Under the pieces are notes generated by a model. The model made no database searches and was not told the DNA's origin. It saw only the letters and a program-made list of their open reading frames with translations. The position numbers and the translations under genes were made by a program. DNA of 64,000 bases from Rhodobacter sp. (GTDB lineage: Bacteria > Pseudomonadota > Alphaproteobacteria > Rhodobacterales > Rhodobacteraceae): assembly GCA_020250175.1 (NCBI GenBank), contig JADCEN010000003.1:62001-126000 (forward strand). The letters are read 5' to 3'. Positions 8,404 through 17,102 of the stretch are shown piece after piece; position 1 is the stretch's first letter, and the number at the start of each line of letters is the position of its first letter.

Positions 8404-9273
8404 ATGATCGGCGCAATCGGAATCCTGGTGATCTTCATCATGGTCTTCGGCGGCTACATGCTGGCCGGGGGCAAGATGGGCATCATCCTCAAGGCCCTGC
8501 CCTTCGAGATGATCATGATCGGCGGTGCCGCCGTTGGCGCCTTTCTTCTGTCCAATGACACGTCCTCGATCAAGGGAACGCTGCGCGACCTGGGCAAGGT
8601 CTTCAAGGGACCGCGCTGGCAGACCTCTGACTACCGCGATCTGCTGTGCCTTCTGTTCGAACTGATCCGGATCGCAAAGTCCAACCCCGTGGCACTGGAA
8701 GAACATATCGAGCAACCCGAAAGCTCTTCGGTTTTCGGACGCTACCCGCGAATCCAGGCCGATCATGACGCGGTTGATCTGATCTGCGACACGCTGCGCG
8801 CCGCCTCGATGAACTATGACGATCCGCATCAGGTGGAAGAGGTTCTGGACAAGCGCATGGAAACGCAGATGCATCATGCCCTGCATTCCAGCCACGCGCT
8901 TCAGACCGTTGCAGACGGGCTGCCCGCCCTTGGCATCGTGGCCGCCGTTCTGGGCGTGATCAAGACCATGGGATCGATCGACCAGCCCCCCGAGATCCTG
9001 GGAAAGATGATCGGGGGGGCGCTTGTCGGCACCTTTCTGGGCGTCTTCCTGGCCTATGGCCTGGTCGGACCCTTCTCGGTGCGGGTCAAGAGCGTGGTCG
9101 AGGCGGATGCGCATTTCTACCAGCTGATCCGAGAGGTTCTGGTGGCCAACCTGCACAACCACCCCGCCAATATCTGCATCGAGGTCGGGCGTCAGAACAC
9201 GCCCCATGATGTCCGCCCCAGTTTCGGCGATCTGGAAGAGGCCCTGCGCGCATTGAAGAAAGAAGCCGCATGA
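8404..9273 (+). CDS. motA: Flagellar stator protein MotA
   Basis: A 289-residue stator subunit with four membrane segments: two near the N-terminus (about 3-20 and 33-53), a large cytoplasmic loop (about 60-165) and two near residues 172-195 and 203-225. Conserved MotA features include the proline-containing segments GLPALGIVAAVLGVIKTMG and GGALVGTFLGVFLAYGLVGP. With MotB it forms the ion channel driving rotation. An AGGAGTGGGGC ribosome-binding site precedes the ATG. Its stop overlaps the start of the next gene (ATGA). No motB is present anywhere in the window, which is unusual because motA and motB are often adjacent. Confidence 0.96.
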   Translation: MIGAIGILVIFIMVFGGYMLAGGKMGIILKALPFEMIMIGGAAVGAFLLSNDTSSIKGTLRDLGKVFKGPRWQTSDYRDLLCLLFELIRIAKSNPVALEEHIEQPESSSVFGRYPRIQADHDAVDLICDTLRAASMNYDDPHQVEEVLDKRMETQMHHALHSSHALQTVADGLPALGIVAAVLGVIKTMGSIDQPPEILGKMIGGALVGTFLGVFLAYGLVGPFSVRVKSVVEADAHFYQLIREVLVANLHNHPANICIEVGRQNTPHDVRPSFGDLEEALRALKKEAA

Positions 9274-11576
9274 GGGCCTTGCTCATCCTTGTGGCACTTG
9301 CCATCCCCGGGCTTGCATCGGCGCAGACGGCACGCGTCAAGGCGGGGGATCACCCCGGATTTACCCGGCTGGTTGTCGATCTTCCCGCCAGGGCCGACTG
9401 GCAGCTTGGCCGCACACCGGGCGGCTACGAGCTTCGGCTGGAGGGCGGTGCGGTGCCCTATGATCTGACAAAGGTCTTCCGCGTCATCACCAAGGACCGG
9501 CTTGCATCGGTCTGGGCCGATCCCGAGACGGGCAACCTGCAGATCGGCGTCGCCTGTGCCTGTCATGCCGTTCCCTTTGCCTTCCGGCCGGACATCATCG
9601 TGATCGACCTGCGCGATGGCCCGCCCGAGGCCGGCTCGCCGTTCGAGCTTGGTCTGGACGGGCGCAGCCAGCCGGCACTGACCGCCCAGGTCGTTCCCCC
9701 CCTGCGCCCGCGGCCGGCACCGGATCGCCCGGACCCGCCGGGCGACGGTGCAATCCTGCCCGCCACCATCCGCCCCGCCCCCCGGCAGGCGACGCCGGAC
9801 GAAAATGCAGCCGCCGAAGCAGGCATGGCCCCGGCCCCTTTCCCGCCGGGGATGGTGCCGCAGGTGCAGAATTCGACACCTGCCGTGCCCTTCGGTCTGA
9901 GCCGGGAACAGACACCGACCCCCGGCGTGCAGGGCATGCGCCTTGAGCTTTTGCAGGAACTGGGGCGCGCGGCGACAGCCGGTGTGATCGATGTGGACGA
10001 TCCGTCGTTTCCTGCGGACCAGCCCGGATCCCTGATGATCGGGCCCGACACCGAGGCCACGGCACATATGGCCATCGAGGGCATTCCGGGGATAGAGGCC
10101 GCCCCTGTCAACACCGGGGACCCTGCCCTGACACCGGACGGCGGCGCATGCCTGCCGGAGTCTGACCTGGACATAGCGGCCTGGGGCGATGACCGCGCCT
10201 TTGTGGTGCAGATGACCGAGGCGCGGGCCAACCTTGTCGGAGAATTCGACCGGCCGGACCCCGAGGCGCTGGCGCGTCTTGTCCGGCTGAACCTGTTCTT
10301 CGGCTTCGGAGCGGAAGCGCGGAATGTTCTGGCCAGCTTTGGCACCGACTTTCCCGAGGCACCCCTGTGGACCGCAATGGCGCATATTCTGGATGATCAG
10401 GCGGCCCCTTCGGGAAGCCCCTTTGCGGGTCAGATTGACTGCACCGGTTCTGTCGCGCTGTGGGCGACTCTGGCCGAGCCTATCCTGAAACCGGGTCAGG
10501 GCCCCGATGCCAAAAGCGTGGCCCTGGCCTTTTCGTCGCTTCCCTTGCACCTGCGCCGACATCTCGGGGCACCGCTGGCCGAAAAGATGCTCTCCATCGG
10601 CGACATCTCGACGGCGCAGATGATTCGCGATGCCATCTGGCGCGCGCCCGGTGCGGCGGGCCCTGCCGCCGAAATCCTGGAGGCCCAGCTCGACCGCGAA
10701 CGCGGCAACCTGCAGGATGCGGCCAAGACGCTGGGCACCCTGCACAAGGCAGGTGGCCCGACTGCACCCCTGGCCCTGATCGACCTGGTGGACACGCAGC
10801 TTGAGATGGGGCAGTCCGTGGACAAGGCGACCATCGTGGAACTGGGCGCGCACTTGCATGAAAACCAGGGCACGGAACTGCAAGCCCCGCTCGTCCGGGC
10901 CGAAATGCTGGCCCTGGCCTCGACCGGCGATTTTGACGCGGCCTTCAGTCGGATTCCCCGGGCCGACGCCGCCGATGTGGAAGGGCTTTGGGCGATGCTG
11001 GCCGGAAAGGGGCAGGATTCCGCGCTTCTGACCCATGCGGTTCTGCCCCAGGACAGCCCGGTGCCCCCGCTGGACAACGCCCTGCGCAAAAGCATCGCTG
11101 ACCGGCTGCTTGGCCTTGGCTTCGCCGATGAGGCCCTGCGCTGGCTGCCCGATGCCACCGATGCGTCAACCGCGGAAAGCCTGGCACGGGCCGAACTGCG
11201 GCGCGGTGACGCCCGGACCGCATTGCGCGGCATAGCGGGCCTCGATGGCCCGGAAATCAACAGGCTGCGGGCAGAAGCGCTGGAGAAACTGGGCGACCAG
11301 GCCGCGGCGGCGCGCGCCTTTGCAGCGGCAGGCGATCCGCAGGCAGAGGCCGCAGCCCTGTGGCGCGCGCAGGACTGGGCGGCCAGCGCCGCCTTGGGCA
11401 GCGACGCCGTGCGCGCGGCGCTGCAACAGCTTTCCCCCGACAGGCCGGTCCTGCCGCCGGACGGGAACGCCCCTTTGGCGCAGGGACGCGCCCTGCTGGA
11501 AGAAAGCGCCAGAACCCGCGACGCCATCCTGTCGCTGCTGGACGCAACCCCGGCACCCGAGCAGCCGCAACCCTGA
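9270..11576 (+). CDS. Large periplasmic repeat protein of the flagellar operon (unknown, possibly MotC-like)
   Basis: A 768-residue protein with a signal peptide (1-18, ASAQ). Residues 20-125 form a beta-rich N-terminal domain (PGFTRLVVDLPARADW, resembling AMIN-like domains). A proline-rich linker of low complexity runs from about 145 to 215, and the remainder (about 300-760) is a long alanine/leucine-rich helical region with tetratricopeptide-like spacing. It is translationally coupled to motA and followed by a lytic transglycosylase. In context it should act in the periplasm on the stator, peptidoglycan or P-ring. With MotE upstream, a MotC-like role is possible, but the protein is far longer than rhizobial MotC and I cannot confirm homology. 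Confidence 0.72.
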   Translation: MRALLILVALAIPGLASAQTARVKAGDHPGFTRLVVDLPARADWQLGRTPGGYELRLEGGAVPYDLTKVFRVITKDRLASVWADPETGNLQIGVACACHAVPFAFRPDIIVIDLRDGPPEAGSPFELGLDGRSQPALTAQVVPPLRPRPAPDRPDPPGDGAILPATIRPAPRQATPDENAAAEAGMAPAPFPPGMVPQVQNSTPAVPFGLSREQTPTPGVQGMRLELLQELGRAATAGVIDVDDPSFPADQPGSLMIGPDTEATAHMAIEGIPGIEAAPVNTGDPALTPDGGACLPESDLDIAAWGDDRAFVVQMTEARANLVGEFDRPDPEALARLVRLNLFFGFGAEARNVLASFGTDFPEAPLWTAMAHILDDQAAPSGSPFAGQIDCTGSVALWATLAEPILKPGQGPDAKSVALAFSSLPLHLRRHLGAPLAEKMLSIGDISTAQMIRDAIWRAPGAAGPAAEILEAQLDRERGNLQDAAKTLGTLHKAGGPTAPLALIDLVDTQLEMGQSVDKATIVELGAHLHENQGTELQAPLVRAEMLALASTGDFDAAFSRIPRADAADVEGLWAMLAGKGQDSALLTHAVLPQDSPVPPLDNALRKSIADRLLGLGFADEALRWLPDATDASTAESLARAELRRGDARTALRGIAGLDGPEINRLRAEALEKLGDQAAAARAFAAAGDPQAEAAALWRAQDWAASAALGSDAVRAALQQLSPDRPVLPPDGNAPLAQGRALLEESARTRDAILSLLDATPAPEQPQP

Positions 11577-11653
11577 CCGGCTTACCGAATCGAAAGACAT
11601 TTCCGCCAGCTTGGCCACGCAGAACGCCTTCAGGGCCGAACAGGGTGAAACCC

Positions 11654-12346
11654 ATGAGTCACGCGCATTTCTGGCACCGTTTGCGGATTGCGGGCGCCCT
11701 GGCCGCCGCCTGCGGTCTTTGTGGCGCAATGGCGCAGGGCGCGACCGACCCGGCAGCCCTGTGCGAACGCGCCACCGTGCTGGCCGCAGAAGAGACAGGC
11801 GTGCCGCTGTCTGTTCTGCAGGCCATCGCTTTGGCGGAAAGCGGCCGCAACCGGGGGGGGCATCACCGCCCCTGGCCCTGGACGGTGAATTACGGCGGCG
11901 ACGGCACCTGGTATGACAGCGCCACCGAAGCGCGGCACGCCGTGGCCGCGTATCAGGCCGGGGGCGGCACGAATTTCGACATCGGCTGTTTTCAGATCAA
12001 CCACCGCTGGCACGCCGGGGCCTTTCCCGACGTGGCCGCCATGTTCGACCCCACGGCGAATGCGCTGTACGCGGCGCAATTCCTGCTGGGCCTGTTTGCC
12101 GAAACCGGAAGCTGGCCGGATGCCGCCGCAGCCTATCATTCGCGCACGCCGGAACATGCCGACCGCTACCGCGCCCGCTTCAACCAGTTGCATGACGGGC
12201 TGGACGCAGGGGCACAGATGCCGCTTCTGGCCGGTGTGACACGCGAGAACCGCTTTCCGCTGCTGCAGGCCGGTGCCACCGGCAGCCTGGGGTCACTGGT
12301 GCCACAGGTCGAGGGTGGGTTCGCCCTGATCGGGGCTGCGCCGTGA
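11654..12346 (+). CDS. Flagellar-locus lytic transglycosylase (SLT domain)
   Basis: A 230-residue secreted enzyme with a signal peptide (to about residue 30, GAMAQG) and a single soluble-lytic-transglycosylase domain. The catalytic glutamate is in ALAESGRN and the family motif NFDIGCFQINHRWH follows. It would open peptidoglycan locally so that the rod can pass, replacing the muramidase domain absent from the short FlgJ-like protein encoded at 26627-26926. The ATG at 11654 directly precedes the signal peptide; longer in-frame starts overlap the previous gene. Its stop overlaps the start of flhA, so it belongs to the same operon. It is comparable to SltF of Rhodobacter. Confidence 0.85.
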   Translation: MSHAHFWHRLRIAGALAAACGLCGAMAQGATDPAALCERATVLAAEETGVPLSVLQAIALAESGRNRGGHHRPWPWTVNYGGDGTWYDSATEARHAVAAYQAGGGTNFDIGCFQINHRWHAGAFPDVAAMFDPTANALYAAQFLLGLFAETGSWPDAAAAYHSRTPEHADRYRARFNQLHDGLDAGAQMPLLAGVTRENRFPLLQAGATGSLGSLVPQVEGGFALIGAAP

Positions 12347-14421
12347 TCTTTCCTGCCGTGACCATGCGCGAGGTTTTCCAGCCCACCATCCTGCTGGCGC
12401 TGGCGCTTATGGCGGTGATCGCGATGATGGTGCTGCCGGTGCCGGCCTGGATGCTGGACATCGGGCTGGCGCTGTCTTTTGCGCTGGCGATCCTGATGCT
12501 GACGGTGGCGCTCTTCATCGAACGCCCCCTTGATTTTTCCGCCTTTCCGACCATTCTGCTGGCCAGCCTGCTGCTGCGCCTGTCTCTGAACATCTCTTCA
12601 ACCAAGCTGATCATCGGGCAGGGCCATACCGGCACCGATGCCGCCGGGCATGTGATCGAAGGTTTCGCGAACTTCATCATGGGCGGCAACCTGCTGCTGG
12701 GTGTGGTGATCTTTTGCGTGCTGATGATCGTCAACTTCATCGTCATCACAAAGGGCGCAGGCCGCATGGCCGAGGTGGGCGCGCGCTTTGCACTGGACGG
12801 CATGCCGGGCCGCCAGCTTGCCATCGACAGCGATATGTCCGCTGGCGCGATCAATCATGCCGAAGCCAAGGCGCGGCGCGAACAGGAACTTGCCGAGACG
12901 AATTTCTTCGGCTCGCTCGACGGGGCGTCGAAATTCGTCAAGGGCGACGCGGTTGCAGGCCTGCTGATCACGGCACTCAACATCGTGATGGGCCTGATCA
13001 TGGGCATTTTCGTGCATGACATGCCGGCGGGCGAGGCCTTTGAAACCTATGCGATCCTGACCGTGGGCGACGGGCTGGTCAGTCAGATACCGGCCGTGAT
13101 CATTTCCGTGGCAAGCGCCCTTCTGCTGACGCGCGGCGGGGCCAAAGGGGCGGCCGATCTTGCCTTCTTCCGCCAGCTGGGCCGGTATCCGGGGGCGCTG
13201 GGCACGGTTGCCGTTCTGATGGCGCTGTTTGCCCTTGTGCCGGGAATGCCGTTCGTCCCCTTCATGCTGGGTGCCGTTGCGCTGGGGGTGCTGGCGGCAC
13301 TGGCCCACAGGCGCGGTGCCGCGCCGCCCCCGGAAGACATGCCTGCAGAAGCCCCGCCCCGGCGCAGGCCCCTGGGCGATGTGCTGGATTTTGACGAGAT
13401 TCATGTGGAATTCTCGCCCACCCTGGTCGCGATGGTGCTGGATCCGGCAACGGGCCTTGATGCGCGCATCACCAACATGCGCACGCATGTCGCAACCGCC
13501 TTCGGTCTGATCCTGCCCGAAATCCGGCTGACGGATGATCCGATGCTGCCGCCGGGCTGCTACCGCATCCGCCTGCAGGGTGTCGAACGGGTACGCGACC
13601 TGCTGGTTCCCGACCGCGTGCTGGTGCTTCTGTCCGAAGGCGTCGACGCCCCCGAAGGCCAGGATGTGCGCGAGCCGGTCTATGGCGCGCCGGCGCGATG
13701 GATTCCGCCCGACCGGCAGGAAGATGCCGCACTGTCCGGCCTGACCGTGGTGACCCCGGCCGAGGTTCTGGCAACCCATCTTCTGGAAGTGCTGAAGGCC
13801 AACATGGCCCGCCTGCTGTCCCTGCGCGGATTGCGCAGGCTGCTGGATGAATTCGTCAACCTGTCCGACACGGCCCGCGCCGAGGCAAACCGGCGGCTGC
13901 TGGAGGAATTGGTGCCGGAAAAGGTGCCGGTTGATCTTCTGCTGGCGGTGATGCGGCTTTTGCTGGACGAACGCGTGTCGATCCGCAACCTGCCCCTGAT
14001 CCTGGAAGCGGTGGCCGAGGCAAGGGCCCTGGCCACACCGGAAGCCGTCTGCGAACATGTCCGGCACCGGCTTGGCTTTCAGATGGTGGCAGAGCTGAAG
14101 CGGGCGGATGGCACCATTCCGCTGATCCAGCTTGCCCCGGAATGGGAACGCACCTTCGGGCAATACCAGATCGAAGGCGAACGCGGCCTGCGGGACGTGG
14201 CCCTGCCCCCCGACCAGTTCAACCGGCTGGCCAATGCCCTGTCCGAAAAACTGGCCCGCGCCACGGAAATGGGGGTCCAGCCCGCCTTTGTCACATCGAC
14301 CCTGCGGCGGCGCTTCCTGCGCACCGTGTTGCTGGCCAAGGGGCTGACCGCCCCGGTCCTGTCTTACGAGGAAATCGGGATGGAGGCGCGGCCCGCCATG
14401 GTCGGTCTGGTCGCACCATGA
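12343..14421 (+). CDS. flhA: Flagellar export gate protein FlhA
   Basis: A 692-residue component of the flagellar type III export gate. Eight or so membrane helices fill residues 10-330, including the highly conserved LDFSAFPTILLASLLLRLSLN segment and the FHIPEP-type loop region (ARFALDGMPGRQLAIDSDM). The cytoplasmic domain (about 350-692) forms the nonameric ring that receives export chaperones. Stop and start overlap with fliR (ATGA). Length and all blocks are normal for the family. Confidence 0.97.
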   Translation: MIFPAVTMREVFQPTILLALALMAVIAMMVLPVPAWMLDIGLALSFALAILMLTVALFIERPLDFSAFPTILLASLLLRLSLNISSTKLIIGQGHTGTDAAGHVIEGFANFIMGGNLLLGVVIFCVLMIVNFIVITKGAGRMAEVGARFALDGMPGRQLAIDSDMSAGAINHAEAKARREQELAETNFFGSLDGASKFVKGDAVAGLLITALNIVMGLIMGIFVHDMPAGEAFETYAILTVGDGLVSQIPAVIISVASALLLTRGGAKGAADLAFFRQLGRYPGALGTVAVLMALFALVPGMPFVPFMLGAVALGVLAALAHRRGAAPPPEDMPAEAPPRRRPLGDVLDFDEIHVEFSPTLVAMVLDPATGLDARITNMRTHVATAFGLILPEIRLTDDPMLPPGCYRIRLQGVERVRDLLVPDRVLVLLSEGVDAPEGQDVREPVYGAPARWIPPDRQEDAALSGLTVVTPAEVLATHLLEVLKANMARLLSLRGLRRLLDEFVNLSDTARAEANRRLLEELVPEKVPVDLLLAVMRLLLDERVSIRNLPLILEAVAEARALATPEAVCEHVRHRLGFQMVAELKRADGTIPLIQLAPEWERTFGQYQIEGERGLRDVALPPDQFNRLANALSEKLARATEMGVQPAFVTSTLRRRFLRTVLLAKGLTAPVLSYEEIGMEARPAMVGLVAP

Positions 14422-15194
14422 CAGAGATGATCGGCACACTTGCCCAGCTTGCGGGCATCGGGGAAACCCTGCTGTGGACGGGCTTTGTCGTGCTGCTGCG
14501 CGTCGGGGCGGCCATGGCGCTTTTGCCCGCTTTCGGAGAGCTTGTGGTGCCCCAGCGCGTCCGGCTGGTGCTGGCGCTGGCCTTTACCGCCGTCATCTCT
14601 CCCGCTGTTGCTGCTGACATTCCGCCGATGGATCAGGGGTTCTGGGAGGTGTTCCTGACCGAGACGGCCGCAGGGCTGGCGCTGGGCGCGGCCCTGCGCC
14701 TTTTTGTCCATGCCCTGCAGATTGCCGGGGCCATCGCGGCCCAGGCCACGTCGCTGGCCCAGCTTTTTGCCGGTGCCGGGGCCGAGCCGCAGCCGGCCAT
14801 CGGCCATCTGCTGACAATTTCGGGGCTGGCCCTTGCCATGGCTGCCGATCTGCACGTGAGTTTTGCCGGATACTTCATCCTGAGCTATGACATCCTGCCG
14901 GTGGGCAGGCTGCCCGACGCCGCCGACATGGCGGGCTGGGGGCTTGCGCAGGTCACCCGGGCGTTTGCAACCGGCTTTTCGCTGGCCGCACCTTTCGTGA
15001 TTGCATCCTTCCTGTACAACCTGGCGCTTGGCGTCATCAACCGGGCCATGCCGCAGCTGATGGTGGCCTTTGTCGGGGCACCGGCGCTGGCCGCGGGGGG
15101 GCTTGTGCTGCTGGCGCTGAGCGCGCCGCTGGCGCTGGCGGTCTGGCTGGCCGCACTGAACGGATTCCTTGCAGCACCATTCGCGGTGCCCTGA
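14418..15194 (+). CDS. fliR: Flagellar export gate protein FliR
   Basis: A 258-residue, very hydrophobic export-gate subunit with six or so membrane segments. FliR fits the conserved pattern: an N-terminal helix (ETLLWTGFVVLLRVGAAMAL), LFVHALQIAGAIAAQATSLA, and a C-terminal NRAMPQLMVAFVGAPALAAGGL block. The ATG at 14418 overlaps the flhA stop codon, the standard arrangement; an upstream in-frame extension reads through flhA in another frame and is not real. The gene ends overlapping the flhB start (TGATG). Confidence 0.95.
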   Translation: MTEMIGTLAQLAGIGETLLWTGFVVLLRVGAAMALLPAFGELVVPQRVRLVLALAFTAVISPAVAADIPPMDQGFWEVFLTETAAGLALGAALRLFVHALQIAGAIAAQATSLAQLFAGAGAEPQPAIGHLLTISGLALAMAADLHVSFAGYFILSYDILPVGRLPDAADMAGWGLAQVTRAFATGFSLAAPFVIASFLYNLALGVINRAMPQLMVAFVGAPALAAGGLVLLALSAPLALAVWLAALNGFLAAPFAVP

Positions 15195-16276
15195 TGTCAC
15201 AGGACGAGGACAGTGGCGAGAAAATCCACGACCCCACACCAAAGCGGCTGTCCGACGCGCGTGACAGGGGCGAGGTGCCGCAGTCACAGGATGTGATCAC
15301 TGCGGCGACCTACGGGGGCTTCCTGCTTGCCTGCCTTTCGGCAGGGCCTGATGCGGTGAAGGAGGTGGCGCAGATCGGTGCTTCGGTTCTGGGACAGGCT
15401 GACCGGCTGAGCACCGCGATGACCCGGAACGGCGCAGCCCCGCTGGCCGCCCTGATCGCCGACACCGCCCGGGCCTTGGCGCCATTCCTTCTGCTGCCGG
15501 CAGGTGCCGCCGTGCTGGCGGTGCTGGCGCAGAACGCGCTGACCTTCGCCCCGCAGAAACTGGAACCGAAGCTGTCGCGGCTGAACCCGCTGGCGACCCT
15601 GGGCCACAAGTTCGGACGCGAGGGGCTGTTCGAATTCGCCAAGAGCACGGTCAAGCTCATCATCGTGTCGGTTGTGCTTGGCCTGTTCCTGACCTCGCGC
15701 CTGCCGGAGATTGTCCATACGGCAGATCTTTCGCCTGCGTTGTCCACCACGCAGCTGATGGACCTGTCCGTTGCCTTCCTTTGTCTTGTTCTGCTGATTT
15801 CGACCGTGATCGGTGTGATCGACCTGATTTGGCAGCGTGCGCAGTTCATCCACCGCAACCGCATGTCACACCAGGACCTGCTCGAGGAATTCAAGCAATC
15901 CGAAGGCGACCCGCACATGAAGGCGCAGCGGCGTCAGCGCGGCGAAGAGATTGCGGCCAACCGCATGATGCTGGATGTGCCGCGATCCGATGTGATCGTC
16001 GTCAACCCGCAGCATTATGCCGTTGCCCTGCGCTGGGACCGCGCCACAGGGGCCGCCCCGGTCTGCGTGGCCAAGGGGGTTGATGCGGTTGCCGCCCGGA
16101 TCCGGGAAAAGGCGGCAGAGGCGGGAATTCCCATTCACCGCGATCCGCCAACGGCGCGCGCGCTGTTCGCCACCGTAGACATCGGTCAGGAAATCCGCCC
16201 CGAGCATTACCGCGCCGTCGCCGCCGCCATCCGCTTTGCCGAGGCGATGCGGAAGAAAGCGAAGGTGCCGCGGTGA
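15194..16276 (+). CDS. flhB: Flagellar export switch protein FlhB (NPQH variant)
   Basis: A 360-residue export-specificity switch. The N-terminus has the conserved KIHDPTPKRLSDARDRGEVPQSQD, then four membrane helices (about 35-215), a basic linker and the C-terminal cytoplasmic domain. That domain normally self-cleaves at Asn-Pro-Thr-His; here residues 271-274 read Asn-Pro-Gln-His, keeping the Asn-Pro scissile pair but replacing Thr. Cleavage lets the exporter switch from rod/hook to filament substrates after FliK (encoded at 27035-28429) reports hook length. The stop codon overlaps the GTG of the next gene. Confidence 0.96.
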   Translation: MSQDEDSGEKIHDPTPKRLSDARDRGEVPQSQDVITAATYGGFLLACLSAGPDAVKEVAQIGASVLGQADRLSTAMTRNGAAPLAALIADTARALAPFLLLPAGAAVLAVLAQNALTFAPQKLEPKLSRLNPLATLGHKFGREGLFEFAKSTVKLIIVSVVLGLFLTSRLPEIVHTADLSPALSTTQLMDLSVAFLCLVLLISTVIGVIDLIWQRAQFIHRNRMSHQDLLEEFKQSEGDPHMKAQRRQRGEEIAANRMMLDVPRSDVIVVNPQHYAVALRWDRATGAAPVCVAKGVDAVAARIREKAAEAGIPIHRDPPTARALFATVDIGQEIRPEHYRAVAAAIRFAEAMRKKAKVPR

Positions 16277-16608
16277 GTTCCCGGCCCCTGCGCCCGCTGG
16301 TGGACATCAGCCGGCTGATGCTGGATCACAGGCTTGCCGCGCTGACGCGGGCCGCGGCCGCGCGCGAGGAAAGCAAGGCGCGCCTGGCGGGGCTGTCGCA
16401 GCCTTCGGCGGAAACCGACCTTCCGCTGGCCGTTGCGGCGCAGGCCAGCCTGCTGTACGAACGCTGGGCCGAGGCGCGCCGGGCCGAGATCAACCTGACC
16501 CTTGCGCGCCAGACGGCCGAGTGGATTGAGGCGCGTGATGCGGCGCGGCGGGCATTCGGCCGGGCGGATGCCCTGCGGCGGCTGTCTGACCGGGGTCAGT
16601 TATCCTGA
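16273..16608 (+). CDS. Small helical flagellar-locus protein, FliJ-like by position
   Basis: A 111-residue, alanine/arginine-rich helical protein with no membrane segment, apparently a helical hairpin (about 15-50 and 55-105). Its GTG start overlaps the flhB stop (GTGA), so it is translated with the export genes. Size, helicity and company suggest a FliJ-like export chaperone/stalk, but no diagnostic motif is visible and FliJ proteins are poorly conserved. Its 3' end overlaps the convergent second fliL by 13 bases, so there is no room for a terminator. Confidence 0.6.
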   Translation: MSSRPLRPLVDISRLMLDHRLAALTRAAAAREESKARLAGLSQPSAETDLPLAVAAQASLLYERWAEARRAEINLTLARQTAEWIEARDAARRAFGRADALRRLSDRGQLS

Positions 16609-17096
16609 CGGACGATGTCGACGATCAGCACATCGGTCACATCCTTGCCGAAGATGCGCAGGGCCGTTTCAAGAAGGGCCTCGCGAAGAAGCACAAGATT
16701 GGCCCCGTCGGTGAACGACCCGTTGAAGCCACCGCTGTTGGCGTGGTCAAACAGGACCTGCAGCATCGAATCGCGCAGCTTCGGCTCCATCTCGTAGACA
16801 CGCTCGACCTGACCTGGCGTCACCTCCAGGCTCAGCGACAGGACCACCAGCGACGAAACCCTGCCCTCGGCCATCACCGGCACGACGAACTGGTTGTTCA
16901 GCTTCACATATTCGTGCAGGGGCTCGGCCCCGCCTGACTCATTCGCCCCATATTCGGCATTGGCCCCGTGATCGTCCGGCGCGCCTTCGGCGGCGTCTTC
17001 GGCAGGGGGTGCAGCGGGCCGAAGGAAGACGCCGGCCGCAGCACCGGCACCGCATCCGACAAGAACAAGAAGAACCGGAAGAAGCTTGCGCAGCAT
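16596..17096 (-). CDS. FliL-family protein (second copy)
   Basis: A 166-residue protein with one N-terminal membrane helix (about 5-25), an acidic low-complexity linker (30-58) and a periplasmic FliL domain (VKLNNQFVVPVMAEGRVSSLVVLSLSLEV...ALRIFGKDVTDVLIVDIVRQDN). It differs clearly from the FliL encoded at 6927-7409 and is probably a paralogue with a separate role in the basal body or stator. It is the last gene of the minus-strand flgB-to-flgH operon, 6 bases after flgH. Confidence 0.82.
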   Translation of the reverse strand: MLRKLLPVLLVLVGCGAGAAAGVFLRPAAPPAEDAAEGAPDDHGANAEYGANESGGAEPLHEYVKLNNQFVVPVMAEGRVSSLVVLSLSLEVTPGQVERVYEMEPKLRDSMLQVLFDHANSGGFNGSFTDGANLVLLREALLETALRIFGKDVTDVLIVDIVRQDN

Positions 17097-17102
17097 GATG
17101 CC

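Noticed and set aside
9192-11036. A 614-codon open frame on the minus strand opposite the 768-residue gene
   Set aside because: It is the complement of a strongly coding GC-rich gene; its product is rich in Arg, Gly and His with no domain, and the plus-strand gene has a signal peptide and fits the operon.
12598-14439. A 613-codon open frame on the minus strand opposite flhA
   Set aside because: flhA is unmistakable on the plus strand; the antisense frame has low-complexity His/Gln/Arg composition typical of shadows.
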